Assembly (NCBI GenBank): GCA_001600635.1
Contig: BCKL01000056.1
Coordinates: 1-20,513, forward strand
Direction: 5' to 3'
Source: Leucosporidium creatinivorum
Lineage: Eukaryota > Basidiomycota > Microbotryomycetes > Leucosporidiales > Leucosporidiaceae
Length of the DNA: 20,513 bases
Shown one piece after another: positions 1-10,843 of this stretch. A program made the position numbers and the translations under genes. Within the stretch, counting starts at the first letter, position 1; each line of letters starts with the position of its first letter. The notes beneath the pieces were generated by a model. The model made no database searches. It saw only the letters and a program-made list of their open reading frames with translations, and was not told the origin of the DNA.

Positions 1-118
1 CTCAGACCACTGCTGGACTACCATCGACTTGCTGACCAGAATGTCGAAGCTGAGTCCAAAGGCTCGGAGCGGCGCTCAACCTCTCTCTTCCTCCTACTAC
101 TTTACGATCTCGCTCAAA

Positions 119-1504
119 ATGGCCGCCCTTCTCGCAAATCCCCAGGTGTCAGGACTCGTGTTCAGTTTGGGAGCCATGCAGGTTAGTCAAACAGCTTACG
201 CTCTTTCACATGGGAGTAACGCCGGAGGCTGTAGGTGATCAGGTTGACGTGTACAGCGTGAGAGCGGCGTCGCTGCACACACGGGCGGTTCTCAGGGTCG
301 TTTTGGCCGGCAATGAGACGTCGCACAGTGTAGTACACATCTATCGGAACACGGTGAGCTGACCCACGCTCTCTAATTCGCTACAGGTCGCCCGCAAGAT
401 CGACTTTGAGAACCCCGAGACGCTCACCCTCGTCCGTGGCGGATACGTCGCCGCTCAGCTCCTCTGCCTCGCCGCCTACTTCTACGCCTCCACCAAGGTA
501 CATCCTCCTCCCACCCCTTCGCTCTCGGACTCTCGGTGCGGTGGACGACGAGGAACCGGCGTGGCGCGCTGGAGAACACGGCGGAATGGCGTGCGGGCGG
601 CGTGTCAGGCCTGTTGGAGTACGGCAGGGCTGCAGGGAGCATGGGCGGATTCTGATCGAATGCAGGATACAGTCGCGCCGGCTCTCGGTAGCTGTGAAGG
701 GGAGCAGCGCCGACTAGGTTACGCCAAGTCGTGTGAGGACAGCGCGGCTCTGTAGGCCGACTCGAGCGTTCGCCATGAGCCAGGGAGTAGGGAGGGAGCC
801 TCAACGACTTGTACTATCGTGCAGGATGGTTCAGAGGCCGTCACTGCCCTTTATTGTCGAACGGAGCCCCCCCCCGCCATTCGCCTTTCAACTCCGACCT
901 CCGCCTGCAGGCAGATGCTGACTCTATTACACCGCTGCAGATCAAGTCGAAGAACGACCTCAAGGTGCTCAAGTATGTCGAGCCCAAGGCTCCCATGGTA
1001 AGCTGCTCTTTCACGGCCGAGCTCGAGGATACGTAGCTGACCTCCCGGCGTTCGACAGCAACAAGACCCTGGAGCCCTCATCACCACCACCAACCGCGAC
1101 TACGACCTGTCTGAGATCTCCAAGGCCGTCCGTGGTGTTCTCATCGGCATTGCCTTCGTGCGTAGCATCGCTGTTCGGCGGCCGATCAGCGACAAGCTGA
1201 CCCTCTTTCGAACGATAACAGATGTGCTTCATGCACGGTTACATGAAGTACACGCAACCTCTGTTCATCCAGGCGATCATGGCCCTCAAGGGACTCTACG
1301 ACTCCAAGGTGAGTCTGCCCTGCCCCCGCCAGCCGAGCCCTTTGTTGATCTCGTCTCTTCGGCGCGACACAGATCCTCAAGATTCACCTGTTCGGCAAGC
1401 CCGCTGTCGACGACCTCAAGCGTCCCTTCGTCGCTCCCGCCGGATTCATGGCCCCCGCCGCTGCTGCCGAGCCCGTCGCTGTTGAGGCCAAGAAGGACAA
1501 GTAG
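119..1504 (+). CDS. PHO88: PHO88 / SND3 family ER membrane protein (SRP-independent targeting)
   Basis: Six exons: 119-181, 387-497, 941-997, 1059-1157, 1222-1308, 1373-1504, giving 182 residues, close to yeast Pho88. All junctions close in frame. Visible family landmarks are NPQVSG near the start, ARKIDFENPE after the first intron, KYVEPKAPM, TTTNRDYDLSEI, the FMHGYMKYTQPLF stretch and KIHLFGKPAVDDLKRPF. Hydrophobic segments lie near residues 8-22, 36-55 and 100-115. The tail is Ala/Lys rich (ends AKKDK). Family knowledge: Pho88/Snd3 sits in the ER membrane, was first linked to phosphate transport and later to the SND route of protein targeting. An in-frame upstream ATG at 41 would add 26 residues, but family members start near NPQ, so 119 is preferred. 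Intron 2 (498-940, 443 bases) is unusually long and carries a 9-base C run near 867. Confidence 0.93.
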
Positions 1505-1728
1505 ACGCATCGCCGAGTTTCGCAAGTGTTGGACGGTCGAAAAGGGGTCGGAGGGAGACGCGCTGTACGCTGTACCACATTTCAAGTAATACTACAGCTC
1601 GCTCCTCGAGATTCCCACCCATCTCGTTGTCCTCGTGATCGCGAGCAGGAGTCGGCGGACCTTCAAGCCGGTGCAGCCCCACAATTTCGCCTCTTTTCCT
1701 CCTGCTCTTCACGTCGTCCAGCGGTCCA
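1505..1728. other. Intergenic: PHO88 3' region and upstream region of the arrestin-like gene
   Basis: 224 bases between two genes on the same strand. It should hold the 3' UTR of the first gene and the promoter and 5' UTR of the second. It is pyrimidine-rich just before the ATG at 1729. I see no clear TATA box, repeat or RNA gene. Confidence 0.6.
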
Positions 1729-3612
1729 ATGAGCCTGCCGTTGCGCTCACTCGCAGAACGACCTATCGCAGAAGATGGCAACGCTTCCACGTTTCCTTAC
1801 TCGGCCGCCGCCTTTGAGCAATCGCACAGCTCGGGCTTGGAGGTGCGCATCGAATTGGATCCGCCCAGCAACGCCCAAGGACAGTACTGCACTACCGAAA
1901 CCCTCAGAGGTCGAGTAACAGTTATCCGCAAGCCCACTTCGGCCTTTCCTACAGACTCGGCGGTGGTCGTCTGGATCCGCTCGCTCGCTCTTCGCCTTTA
2001 TTGCGAGTCGCGGACTACATTCTGGATGATCTTGGATGATCAGGAAGCGGAAAGAAGGAAGCTGGAGATGCAGGAGAATCTGCCCCCGCCGACGGATCTC
2101 GGCGAGGCGGTGCACAGAACGATGTCGAGGGGGAGCCGAGCTACGACGAAGAAGGGCAAGCAGAAGGAGAAGGAGACGGTCAGATGGAGCTTGGAACCAG
2201 AATGGGCGAGGGCGACTTTCGGAGAGGTCTCGCTCGTTAGTAACGGAGCGTATCAGGTCGCCGGCGCCGAGGAGCTGGACGACCGCTTTTCCCTTCCGTT
2301 CCAAGTCGCCCTTCCCTCCGAGCTCTCCTTCGACGAGTGGAACCACTTCTCACACGCCGATCGCTCCCATCACCGAAGTCTCCGCCCCTCTCCTCCCTCC
2401 TGCCGCGACTCGGCGGACGTCTCGGTCGAATGGTGCGCCGAGGCGATCCTCGACCTACGCTGGACCTCGCGCTCCAACCTCGCTACTCCCTTACATCACT
2501 CTCCCACCGAATCTCCTACATCATCTATCGCCAGCGTCTCAACCTCCTCCTTCGACCTGGATCAGCTCGACCCGTGGCGCAACTCCCGCGGCTTCCTCCT
2601 CTCCAAGCCCAGCCGTATCGTCACTCGAGTCGTCTTTCCCGTCATCCCGGCCGACGCTCAGCAACTGCAGCATAGCCTGGCGGACGATGTGATCTACTCG
2701 TTCGCCGAGAAGGAGAGAACGGCGCTCAGAGCGCATGCGGGCAAGTTGAACGTCTCGGTTGCCGAGGCGCATAGGAATAGCTCGACTTGGTTGAAGGTTA
2801 TTGAGTTGAGGAGTTCGGCTTTGGGGAAAGTGTTGGGGCTTCTGACTGTCGAGGTGCGTCCCTTGTCTCTCTTCAATCGAGCCCGGCGCTGACCCTCTCG
2901 GCTCAAAGCTGGTCACTCACAAACCCCTCTACCTCGCTCGCACCAACCTGCGTGGCTCTCTCTCCCTTTACCTTGATTGGAACCCCGCCACGAAGCGCCG
3001 ATTCGGTCTCTTCAAGCTGCTGAGCAGCGGCGAGGGAATCAAGATCCAGCAAGCGACGCTCGGCGTTGATGTGTGGACCTGGTCGAGGGGTGGGAATGGG
3101 AAGGTTAAGAAGCAGAGTAGCGCTATTCGGTATGTTCCCTCTGGCATCGTGTTTTCAGCGAGTCAGTACTCACAGTGCATTTCAAGCAGCTCCCTCCTCG
3201 TGCCCCTCGACATTCCCCTCACCGCTTGCCAGAGCTCGGCGCACACGGCTGGGAGGTACAAGGTCCGAGTACCCTTTGATCTGAGGGATGCGCAAGGTCA
3301 TACGCCCTCAAAGGATCTGCTGCCGAGCTTCAAAACTGCTAATGCAGAGCGGGAGGTAAGGTCCTTTCGTTGCCTTTCGCCGAGAAGAGCGCTGATGAGA
3401 GGTGTTGAGCGAGCAGTACACTATCACCGTTTCTATTCGACTGAGTGGGGGTGAGACGGACTATTATGTCGCTGTTGTACCGGTGAGTCGTCTTTCTTGA
3501 CTTGAGCGAGTTCGGCGCTGATTTTCGGCGAGCCCAGTTTCAACTCACGTCGGGGATTGCGCCGAGGGTGGAGGGGCATCTGGGAGGTATCGAGGAGGGC
3601 GAGGAGGAGTAG
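1729..3612 (+). CDS. Probable arrestin-fold (alpha-arrestin-like) protein
   Basis: Five exons: 1729-2853, 2909-3129, 3190-3355, 3417-3482, 3538-3612, giving 550 residues; all introns are 55-61 bases and in frame. The N-terminal part has an arrestin-like strand pattern: EVRIELDPP near residue 39, then YCTTETLRGRVTV and WIRSLALRLYCESRT. A basic, low-complexity insert (RATTKKGKQKEKE) interrupts it near residue 140. The C-terminal part has further beta strands, such as SLLVPLDIPLTACQ, RYKVRVPFDL and YTITVSIRLSGG, as in an arrestin C domain. Alpha-arrestins usually act as adaptors for ubiquitin ligases in membrane-protein endocytosis, but I find no PPxY motif, so that job is uncertain here. The arrestin call rests on fold-like pattern, not on a close remembered match. 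The C terminus is acidic (EEGEEE). The start is the first ATG of the open frame. Confidence 0.55.
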
Positions 3613-3856
3613 ATGCGTTGGTCGCTGCTATTGATCTTCGAAGTGAAAGCAAGGCTGTCGCGATGAGAGCGGATTCCCTACGGCGCCGAGCTCTCCGCAT
3701 AGCCCTTCTGCCCGACATCCCGAGACTGGCCTCACGCCTCTGTTCTATAGATGATGAACTTCAAGTGCTACCTTACGCGCTGTGACAGCTCCTCACGAAG
3801 CCCTTTAAGCTCAAGCTCGTACTCAACTTCGGCGCTCTCCGAAGGCGAATCCTCCG
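3613..3856. other. Convergent intergenic region (two 3' ends)
   Basis: 244 bases between two genes whose 3' ends face each other, so it should carry both 3' UTRs and poly(A) sites. It includes one copy of the recurring GGCGCCGAG word (3682-3690). I see no gene. Confidence 0.6.
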
Positions 3857-5653
3857 CTACACCACCGCCTGCTTGACAGGCATCATCGCCCCCTCAGGCG
3901 CCGGGTTCCTCTCCCTAAACTCATCGTTCACTTCCTGCTCGCCGCAAACCTCGTCAGCATCCTCTCTTCCCCTCTCTCCCGTCGTCCACTTCCTCCACCG
4001 AGCGACGGACGAACTCACCTTCATCGTCACCCATTCGACGCCCTCATGTCCATTGATCCACTCGATCAACTCTTCGAGGATGAGGAGCATGTGTGGACGG
4101 CCGGAGGTGTCGGGGTGGAGGGTGAGGGGGCTGTGGAACGGGAGAGGTGAGCCCCGAGCAGGGGGGGAAAGGAAGGAAGGAAGGAGGAGTGAAGGGGGGG
4201 AGGGACATACAAAACGAACCAGTCCTCTTCGCGGTAGAAGTATTCGAAGTGCTACGAAGATGAACAGAGCTGGCTTTCAGCCTTGCTCTATGAAGAGAAG
4301 AACGCGGAGCGCCGAGAGACGGGCTGACTGCTCACCTTCTTCCATAGATCCAACGTCGTTCGAGCGTCGACAAAACCGTGCGAGTTGGGAGCGTTCTTGA
4401 TGAACATGTGAGGGGGCAGGTCATCCAGGTACCCTGTGGCGGTTGCATTGAATTGTGAGAGGAGGGAGCGGAGAGAAGGGGAGGGTGAGAGAGAAGGGTC
4501 AGCTCGTGCTCGGCCGAAGCTCAGCACAACAGAGCAAGCTCCTCCAACCTCCAGCACGATACAATGCAGACCAGTATGACAAGGTACAGTCACTCACAGT
4601 TCGCCGGAATCTCGACCAACCCCGTCATCTTCCCTCGGACCAAAGGTTTCATCCACTCCTTCGCGCTCTCGGCCTTGTAGTTGATCTTGGTCCAGCTATC
4701 CTCGTTCCTCGTGTAGAAGGGCGAGCAATCGTGCGCCTGAGACGAGTGGTCGTACTCGATCCCCTTCTCGAGAAGGAGAGCCACGCCTTCCGCCGAGGTC
4801 TCCCACCAGGGAGCGACGGAGCCGATGGGGGGTATACCGCAAAAGGCGGTTAATTGCTGTAGGTGTGAGTAGAGGTGAACTAGGGTCAGCAGTGGGTGGC
4901 GAAGGCGGAGACCTGAGAAGGATGGGCGAGGGAAGGCTCCGAGTCGGCGTTGGCGCACCTCGAAGGTATGGTCCAGGACTTCCTTCTGTTGCTCAAAAGT
5001 CATCGCCGTGGGATTCTCGTGGGAGTATCCGTGCTGTTGAGCGAGATTGGGGTGAGCTTCAAGTCAGAGGGAACGGCGCTCTCGGAGCTCTCACGAGTCG
5101 GCCGAACTCACCAGGCCAATCTCGTGCCCTGCGTCTCGCACAGCAGCGCATTGCTCGGGAAAGGTGTCGAGCGAGTGGCCGGGGATGAACCAGGTGCTAT
5201 TGGGATGCGTGCGAGAGGGTCAGCAGCTGTAAGGTGTCGTCCGCGCCGAAGATGGCCGAGTGCAGGAGGGCTCACGTCTTCATGTCGTACTTTTCGAAGA
5301 GCTTGAGCAGGCGGGGGATGCCGACCTGTGAAGGAGTGGAATAGAAGTGAGCCCCGTCCTATAGCGGTACAGGGAGAGGAAGGGCGAGCGAAAGAGGCGA
5401 GAGGTGGGGCCAGCCTCGGAGCTGCTCTATAACGATGCTACTCACCTCACCGGCGAACATGCCCCGGGAGATATCATTGGGAGAGTCTTCTCCGCCGTAA
5501 GAGCCGAGCCTGTAGAGGAGTAGGCGTGAGATGAGGGTAGGTCAGGCGATAAGCGAGAGGTGAGTGAGCTGACCAGCCCGAGACTGCGTCGACGTCTACT
5601 CCGATGGTGCACAGCGCTCGTTTGGGCTTGGTATTAGTCGAATCTGTAGCCAT
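3857..5653 (-). CDS. Polysaccharide deacetylase, HpPgdA-like carbohydrate esterase family 4
   Basis: Ten exons read right to left: 5574-5653, 5446-5509, 5276-5325, 5112-5196, 4959-5033, 4598-4856, 4336-4433, 4211-4251, 4019-4130, 3857-3934, giving 313 residues, a usual length for this subgroup. Family features: [10 protein letters not shown] with Asp20 and Asp22, [29 protein letters not shown], and HGYSHENP with His94 and His98. The D/H/H metal set has the spacing (72 then 4) that I recall for Helicobacter Pgd[11 protein letters not shown] near residues 255-263 probably supplies the catalytic His. Such enzymes remove acyl groups from polysaccharide or related amides; the substrate here is unknown. 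No signal peptide is visible, suggesting a cytosolic protein. Intron 1 uses a less common gtcagc donor. Intron 8 is a GGAA/G-rich purine tract. The start ATG at 5653 follows the frame; an upstream TTG extension is unlikely. Confidence 0.88.
4161..4204. repeat. Low-complexity purine tract with GGAA repeats in an intron
   Basis: Purine-dominated stretch on the + strand: a 7-base G run, then GGAA repeated about three times, then another 7-base G run. It lies in intron 8 (4131-4210) of the deacetylase gene, so the transcript carries it as a pyrimidine tract. It is probably simple-sequence expansion. Confidence 0.85.
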
Positions 5654-5810
5654 GTCCGAGGTCGAAGCGATTTGGGGGAAGCGAGATCTCGGCTCAGCTT
5701 TGGAATCGCTCCCTCTCGCGGCCAAGTCGAAATCGCTCTTACCCTTCCGCCGTCATCTCCTCGTCGTCTCCAGCCGAATCGACTACAGGACTTAACAGGC
5801 GACTAGTCAG
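5654..5810. promoter_or_regulatory. Divergent promoter shared by the deacetylase gene and LOS1
   Basis: 157 bases separate the two start codons, which point away from each other, so both promoters and 5' UTRs must fit here or overlap the genes. I see no clear TATA box. The stretch just before the LOS1 ATG is GACTAGTCAG. Assignment as a promoter is by position only. Confidence 0.6.
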
Positions 5811-8800
5811 ATGGAGCAGCTCGCCTCACAAATTTCTGCAGCGGTCAAATGCGCCTTAGACCCATCCCCTTCCACTCCAGCCGAAACTCGCTCCCAGGCC
5901 TACACTTTCCTGCAGCAAGTCCGAGATGCTAGTGCAGAAACTTGGCAACCTTGCTTGAACTTCTTCTTGGAAAAGAGTTGGTCAAGTGAGGAACGCATGT
6001 TTGGAGTACAGGTCGTCGGTGACAGGTGAGTTGACAGAGGGATCCTTTTCGCGGCCTTTCCAGCGCTTTCGAGGGGTTCAAGAGGGCCGTAGAGCAAGCA
6101 GAGAGTGGGGAGGGAGAGCTGAAGCACTACAGATTCAGTCTGGGCCGTTTTCGAGCGGCTGCAGCTGGTCAGAAGCTCAGAGCGGAGCTTGCTGAGTGAG
6201 GGAAGAGATTCAAAGTCATTCAACTCGAGTACAGCAGCGCTATTGGAGTTGAGTAGGGTGACTAGGTAGTCGCTCTGCTTGCTTCATTCCATGTTGCACT
6301 GCTGTACCGAGTTGAAGGAGAGCTACAACGGGCAGCGCGCCGGCTACAAGAGGACGCTCTTTCCCATCTGCGCTTCTCGGCGGGGCAAAGAGCTCTGTAA
6401 GGGAGCGCTGTCAGCGGTGAAGGAGTAGCTCTCACAGTATTCCTGGCGACTCTGCACATGCTTACTGACCCTCCGACTTCAACTCAACAGCCTACCATCC
6501 CTCGCTCCCGACGCACTCGCCTTTGTTCAGTCCTCGCTGCTCGACTACTTTACTCGAGAATACGTCGAAGGGGAAGCAGAGGATGGTGTAGCTTGTAGGC
6601 TGCTCTCACGCGCCCCATCTCTCTGACATCGCTAACCGCCAACTCGCGTGACCTCTTCCCTTCCCGCTCGGCTCGGCTATCGACAGACCTCAAGAACGCC
6701 TCCCTGCACCTCATGTCGCTCCTCTTCCTCCAAACCTACCCCACAGCAGCACCGACCTTCTTCTCCCACTTTCTGAACCTCCTCCGCACCTACCCTACTT
6801 CCGCCAACATCCCTACCACCTCGGCCACTCCCTTCAACCCTCAAACTACCGACCTCTTGCTGCGTTTGCTGCATGAAGTGTCGTTGGAGATCTCGGATGC
6901 GCAGTTGAGGTTGAATAAGAGCCCGAGTAGGCTGCAGAAGGATGTCGAGTTGAGGGATGCGGTCAGGGAGAAGGATGCGACGAGTATTGCTGGGACGCTG
7001 TGGGAGATTATTGGGGAAGCGTTGGATGGTGTGGGGACGGAGGATCCTAGCGGAGGGAAGATCGGGTTGAAGGGTGATAAGGCGAGGGAGGTGGCCGAGA
7101 TGGCGGTGCGAGTAGCAGGGGATTACGTTTGTGAGTTCGTTGAGTTCGGCGCCGAGGATTCGAGCTAACCTGACTCGTTCAACAGCCTGGATCGACATCA
7201 ACCTCATGGTCACGCCCACTTCCATCCCACTCCTCCTCCGCGCCCTCCACCTTCCCTCTCCCGCCGACATCTCCATCCGTACAGCAACAGCCGACGCCCT
7301 CCTCGAAACCGTCACCAAAGGAATGCCCGCGACCGACAAGCTCGCCCTGCTGCAAGTGCTCGATATTGGGACGGTCCTCGGACGGTTGGTCGATATTGGG
7401 AGGGAGAATGGAGCGACCGAGGCGAGTGAGGAGATTGAGCAGTTTAGGGAGAAGTTGGCAAAGGTGCTGAACGGCGTCGGGTGCGAGTTGTGCAAGATCA
7501 TCGAGGATGTGAGTTGCTCTCGCTCTTCAATTCTAGAGCCCAGCTGACCCGTCTCAACCTACGCAGAACATTTCCACCCCCGAAGCCAAGCTCGCCGCCC
7601 ACTCGATGGCCACCTCCCTCCTCCCCCTCCTCCTCCGCTTCCTCTCCGACTCGCACGACGAAACCGCCATCGCCGTCTTCGGGTACGCCAACGCCATCCT
7701 CTCGGTCTACAAGAAGGAGAAGAAGCGCGCCGGACCCAATGCGGCGGCGACGCTGACGGCCGAGAAGAGGGCGTTCTTGGTCGAGCTGTTGAAGGCTACG
7801 GTTGCTAAGATGGAGTATAAGGGGGATGTCGAATGGGAGTTGAGTCTGGAGGGAGAGGAGGATGAGGAGATGCTGCTGTTTGCTGAGATGAGGAAGGTGA
7901 GTTCGTTGATGCTCGGCGCTGGGTTCGTTCGCCGCAGACGTTTACAATCGCTCCACTAGAACCTCCGCTGCATCGGCGACGCTATTGCCTACATCGACAC
8001 CGAACTCTACGCCGACGCTATGCGGTCCATCATCATCGCTTCGCTCGACCTTTACGAGACGGGAGGAGCTTCGGCGGCCAGCTTGTCGTGGCAGAGAATC
8101 GAGCTGGCGTTGGCGCTGCTGTACGGATTCGGTAGGTCGCATTCTCATCTCTGCCACGTTTCCTTCAGAACTCGAACGCTCACCTTCCTCCCCCTCACTA
8201 CAGGTCAAGCCGTCTCCGCCACAGGACCCGGCGCCTTCGTTCAAGTCCCCGACTCGGAGATCCAACGCGCCAAACGGGAGGCCGACTACCGCATCGACTA
8301 TACGCAGTACCCTCTCTCCCAGCTGGGCGAGATGATGCTCCGTGCGTGCAGGAGCAAGGTCGTCGCTCATGAGCATGCGAGCGTCTCCCTCCAGTTCTTC
8401 GAGGTTGCGGTCAGGTATCACGACTTCTTCAAGCTGTGCCCAGAGTATATTCAGCAGATCTTGCCGAGCTTCTTGGATGAGCAGTGAGTATCTTTCGGTC
8501 TTTGTCGAGCGATCTGGGCGCTGGAGCTGACGAGCTCCGCTCTCTGCGCTTTACGTAACAGTGGCCTGCATCAAAGCGAGGAGGCGGTCCAGGCTCGCGT
8601 CTTCTACCTCTTCAGTCGCTTCATCTACCAGGCCAAGACGATCGTCCAGGCGCAGGTCTCGGGCGAGCTCATCTCCGAGATCCTCACTCGCATGCAGGTG
8701 TGTTAATGGTGACGTACCCATGCGCCTTCCAGCTCACTGACCTCGACTTCCACCGCGCAGGACCTCCTCAACGTCAATGCCGAGCTTTCCTCCCTCGACG

Positions 8801-10347
8801 CTCCCTCAGACGACCTCCTCACCAAAGCCGCCGGTACCCCTTCCTTCTTTGACTCGCAACTTTACCTCTTCGAAGCAGTCGGCACTCTCATCTCCATCCT
8901 CAACCAAATCCCCGAGCAACAAGTCACCCTCCTTCGCGCGGTCCTTACTCCCCTACTCGGCGGCTTGCAGGCCAACGTTCGACCGGCAGCGTCAAGTCCG
9001 GAGGACTACCAGGCGATCTTCCAGGCGCATCATCTTATGATGGCGGCGGGGAATGTGGCGAAGGGGTTCCCTGATCTCAGCGCGAGGACCCCGACGGCGA
9101 GTGGAGCGTGGGTCGAGGTGTTCAAAGAGGCTACCGAGCAGATCTTGACTGTCGCCAAGACGATGGGAGGTTTCGTCATCATTCGCGATGCTGTGCGTTT
9201 CACCTCCCCTTCTTCTTGTACGCGGAAGCTGACCCGCTACGACTCTACAGGCCCGTTTCGCCTTCAACCGCATCGTCGCTACTACCGGTCAAGCCGTCCT
9301 TCCCCTCATCCCCGCCCTCATCGACTGCCTCATCGGTCAAATCACTTTCCCCGAACTCGCCGAGCTACTCAGTTTCATTGGTCTCCTCGTCGCCAAGTAC
9401 AAGGTGAGCCCTTTCGCCTTTCTCGCTCTCCTCGCCTCGCCGCTTACTTCCCCTTCCGCCCTCAGACCTCCTTCCTCGAGATCCTCGACACCCTACTACT
9501 ACCCGTCTTCCAGCGCGTCTTCACCTTCCTCAAGCAGCCGATCAACGGCACGGACGACACGGTGCAGCACTCGCACCTCCGCCGCGCCTACTTCAACTTG
9601 ATCCTCTGCATCACCGGCGCCGGTCTCCAGGAGGTCTTCTACTCCGAGAGTGAGTCGCTTCTCGTTCAGTTTGTAGCTCGAGAGCGTCTCGCTGACCTTA
9701 CTCCTTCGCCAATCGCAGAGAACAAGGCTCACCTCCAAGACATCCTTCAATCCGTCACGCACTACATCAACACCGACTCGCTCGCCCCGGATCAGCGCTT
9801 CGGCTTCATCGTCCTCAACAAGCTCGCCGGCCTCTGGGTCGAGCAGTACCGCCCCGCGACCGCCCCTCCCATCGCCAACGGCGCTCCTCCTTCGCCCGTC
9901 CCCGGCTTCGAGCAGTTCCTCTACAGCAACGCCGTCAAGCTTTGCTTTGAGGTGCCGTTGAAGCCTAGCTTTGACTACAGCGATGCTCAGAGCTTCCAGG
10001 TGAGTTCGGGGGTCGGTTACACTTGAGCTTTGGCGGAGAGCTGACTGCTCGCTCCACCTCCCCACAGGTCATCGGCGAGATCGCCAACCTCCTCAAGCTT
10101 GTGCTGCAGAAGCGTGGCGCCGAGTTTGTCGAGTTCATGACCTCAACGCTGCTCCCCTCGATCCAATGCCCTCCCGATGCTGCCCAGGCGTTCATGACCG
10201 CGCTGCAAGAGGCTCCAGAGTACGTTCAGCTCAAGATCCTTCGTCCGAGATTCAAGGCTGACCCTCTCTCGTATCACCAACAGCGGCAAGCAGTTCAAGA
10301 AGTTCCTGCAAGAGTGGCTCCGCCAAAGTCGGGGGGCACCTCGTTAG
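5811..10347 (+). CDS. LOS1: Exportin-T (LOS1), tRNA nuclear export receptor
   Basis: Fourteen exons: 5811-6025, 6491-6594, 6687-7130, 7186-7508, 7567-7896, 7960-8131, 8204-8483, 8562-8697, 8761-9192, 9251-9403, 9466-9649, 9719-9999, 10068-10219, 10284-10347; 1089 residues, matching yeast Los1 (about 1100) and human XPOT. Collinear family segments include SWIDINLMVTP, VTKGMPATDKLALLQVL, VSLQFFEVAVRYHDFF, ARVFYLFSRFIYQAKTI, LRRAYFNLILCITGAG, FIVLNKLAGLWVEQY, LKPSFDYSDAQSF and the C-terminal KQFKKFLQEWL. Exportin-T is a HEAT-repeat karyopherin of the importin-beta family; with Ran-GTP it carries mature tRNA from nucleus to cytoplasm. Intron 1 (6026-6490, 465 bases) is far longer than the others (55-92). 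The exon 13 donor was chosen at 10220, which keeps the C-terminal family sequence in frame. The gene looks intact. Confidence 0.95.
6026..6490 (+). other. Oversized first intron of LOS1
   Basis: 465-base intron with gtgagt donor and CAACAG acceptor; the branch site is probably TACTGACC close to the 3' end. Joining exon 1 to 6491 gives the segment expected from exportin-T family alignment, so the whole stretch should be removed. It holds a short open stretch from 6061 to a TGA near 6197 after a possible internal acceptor, but this does not resemble the family. I see no snoRNA boxes or repeat ends. Confidence 0.75.
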
Positions 10348-10843
10348 ATTCCTTTTCCTCACCTCAAAAGCGAGCTGCGATAGCTCTTACGACCGTCCTC
10401 ATCCACTACCCATTTACGACCCTTCTCTCTTACATCGTTTCCGCTTCGACGAACCCCCTCATCTCGATACCACCCCCCTTCGCCCTTCGCACAAAATGTC
10501 TCTTCGCTCCCCCCCTCGCATCACTCTTACCCCCCTTCTTGGCCCGCTGTCGATCGTTGTAGAAACGCATAGTGTGTCGCGGCGAATACAAGCACCTTCC
10601 ACCGTGGCTCGTGCTATTGCTGAGAAAGAAGGGCATTGGAAGCGAACGCCGAGCGCCGAGCTAGCCCGCGGGAGAAGAGGATAGGATTGACAGGCTTGAC
10701 AGAGGGTAAAATAGTTCGTGCTGTTTATTAAGGTCTATACCTACTCCTCGCCTAACCTCATACAGCGCGCCTCCTTTTCTCGTCCCCTCGACCTCAAGCG
10801 AACGAGCTCGAACCTCTTGTCCGCAACAACAATCTCGCATCCC
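10348..10843. other. Intergenic: LOS1 3' region and promoter of the PLC-like gene
   Basis: 496 bases without a gene. The first part should be the LOS1 3' UTR. The part near 10700-10840 includes an AT-richer patch (GGTAAAATAG near 10706) and is pyrimidine-rich before the ATG at 10844. There is a GCCGAGCGCCGAG doublet near 10649. No TATA box or RNA gene could be named with confidence. Confidence 0.6.

Noticed and set aside
41-118. In-frame upstream ATG extending PHO88 by 26 residues
   Set aside because: The extra residues are Ser/Lys-rich and unlike the family, whose members begin close to the NPQ motif. The ATG at 119 fits better, although 5' mapping could change this.
3740-3790. GATGATGA box suggesting a C/D snoRNA
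   Set aside because: It lies in a 3' intergenic region, with no convincing D box or terminal stem at the right distance.
4161-4204. GGAA tract as a possible binding-site array
   Set aside because: It is short, imprecise and intronic; simple-sequence slippage explains it.
6061-6199. Possible extra LOS1 exon (open stretch beginning AFEGFKRAVEQAESG)
   Set aside because: It would need a 35-base intron before it, reaches a TGA, and breaks the alignment to exportin-T, which continues directly at 6491.
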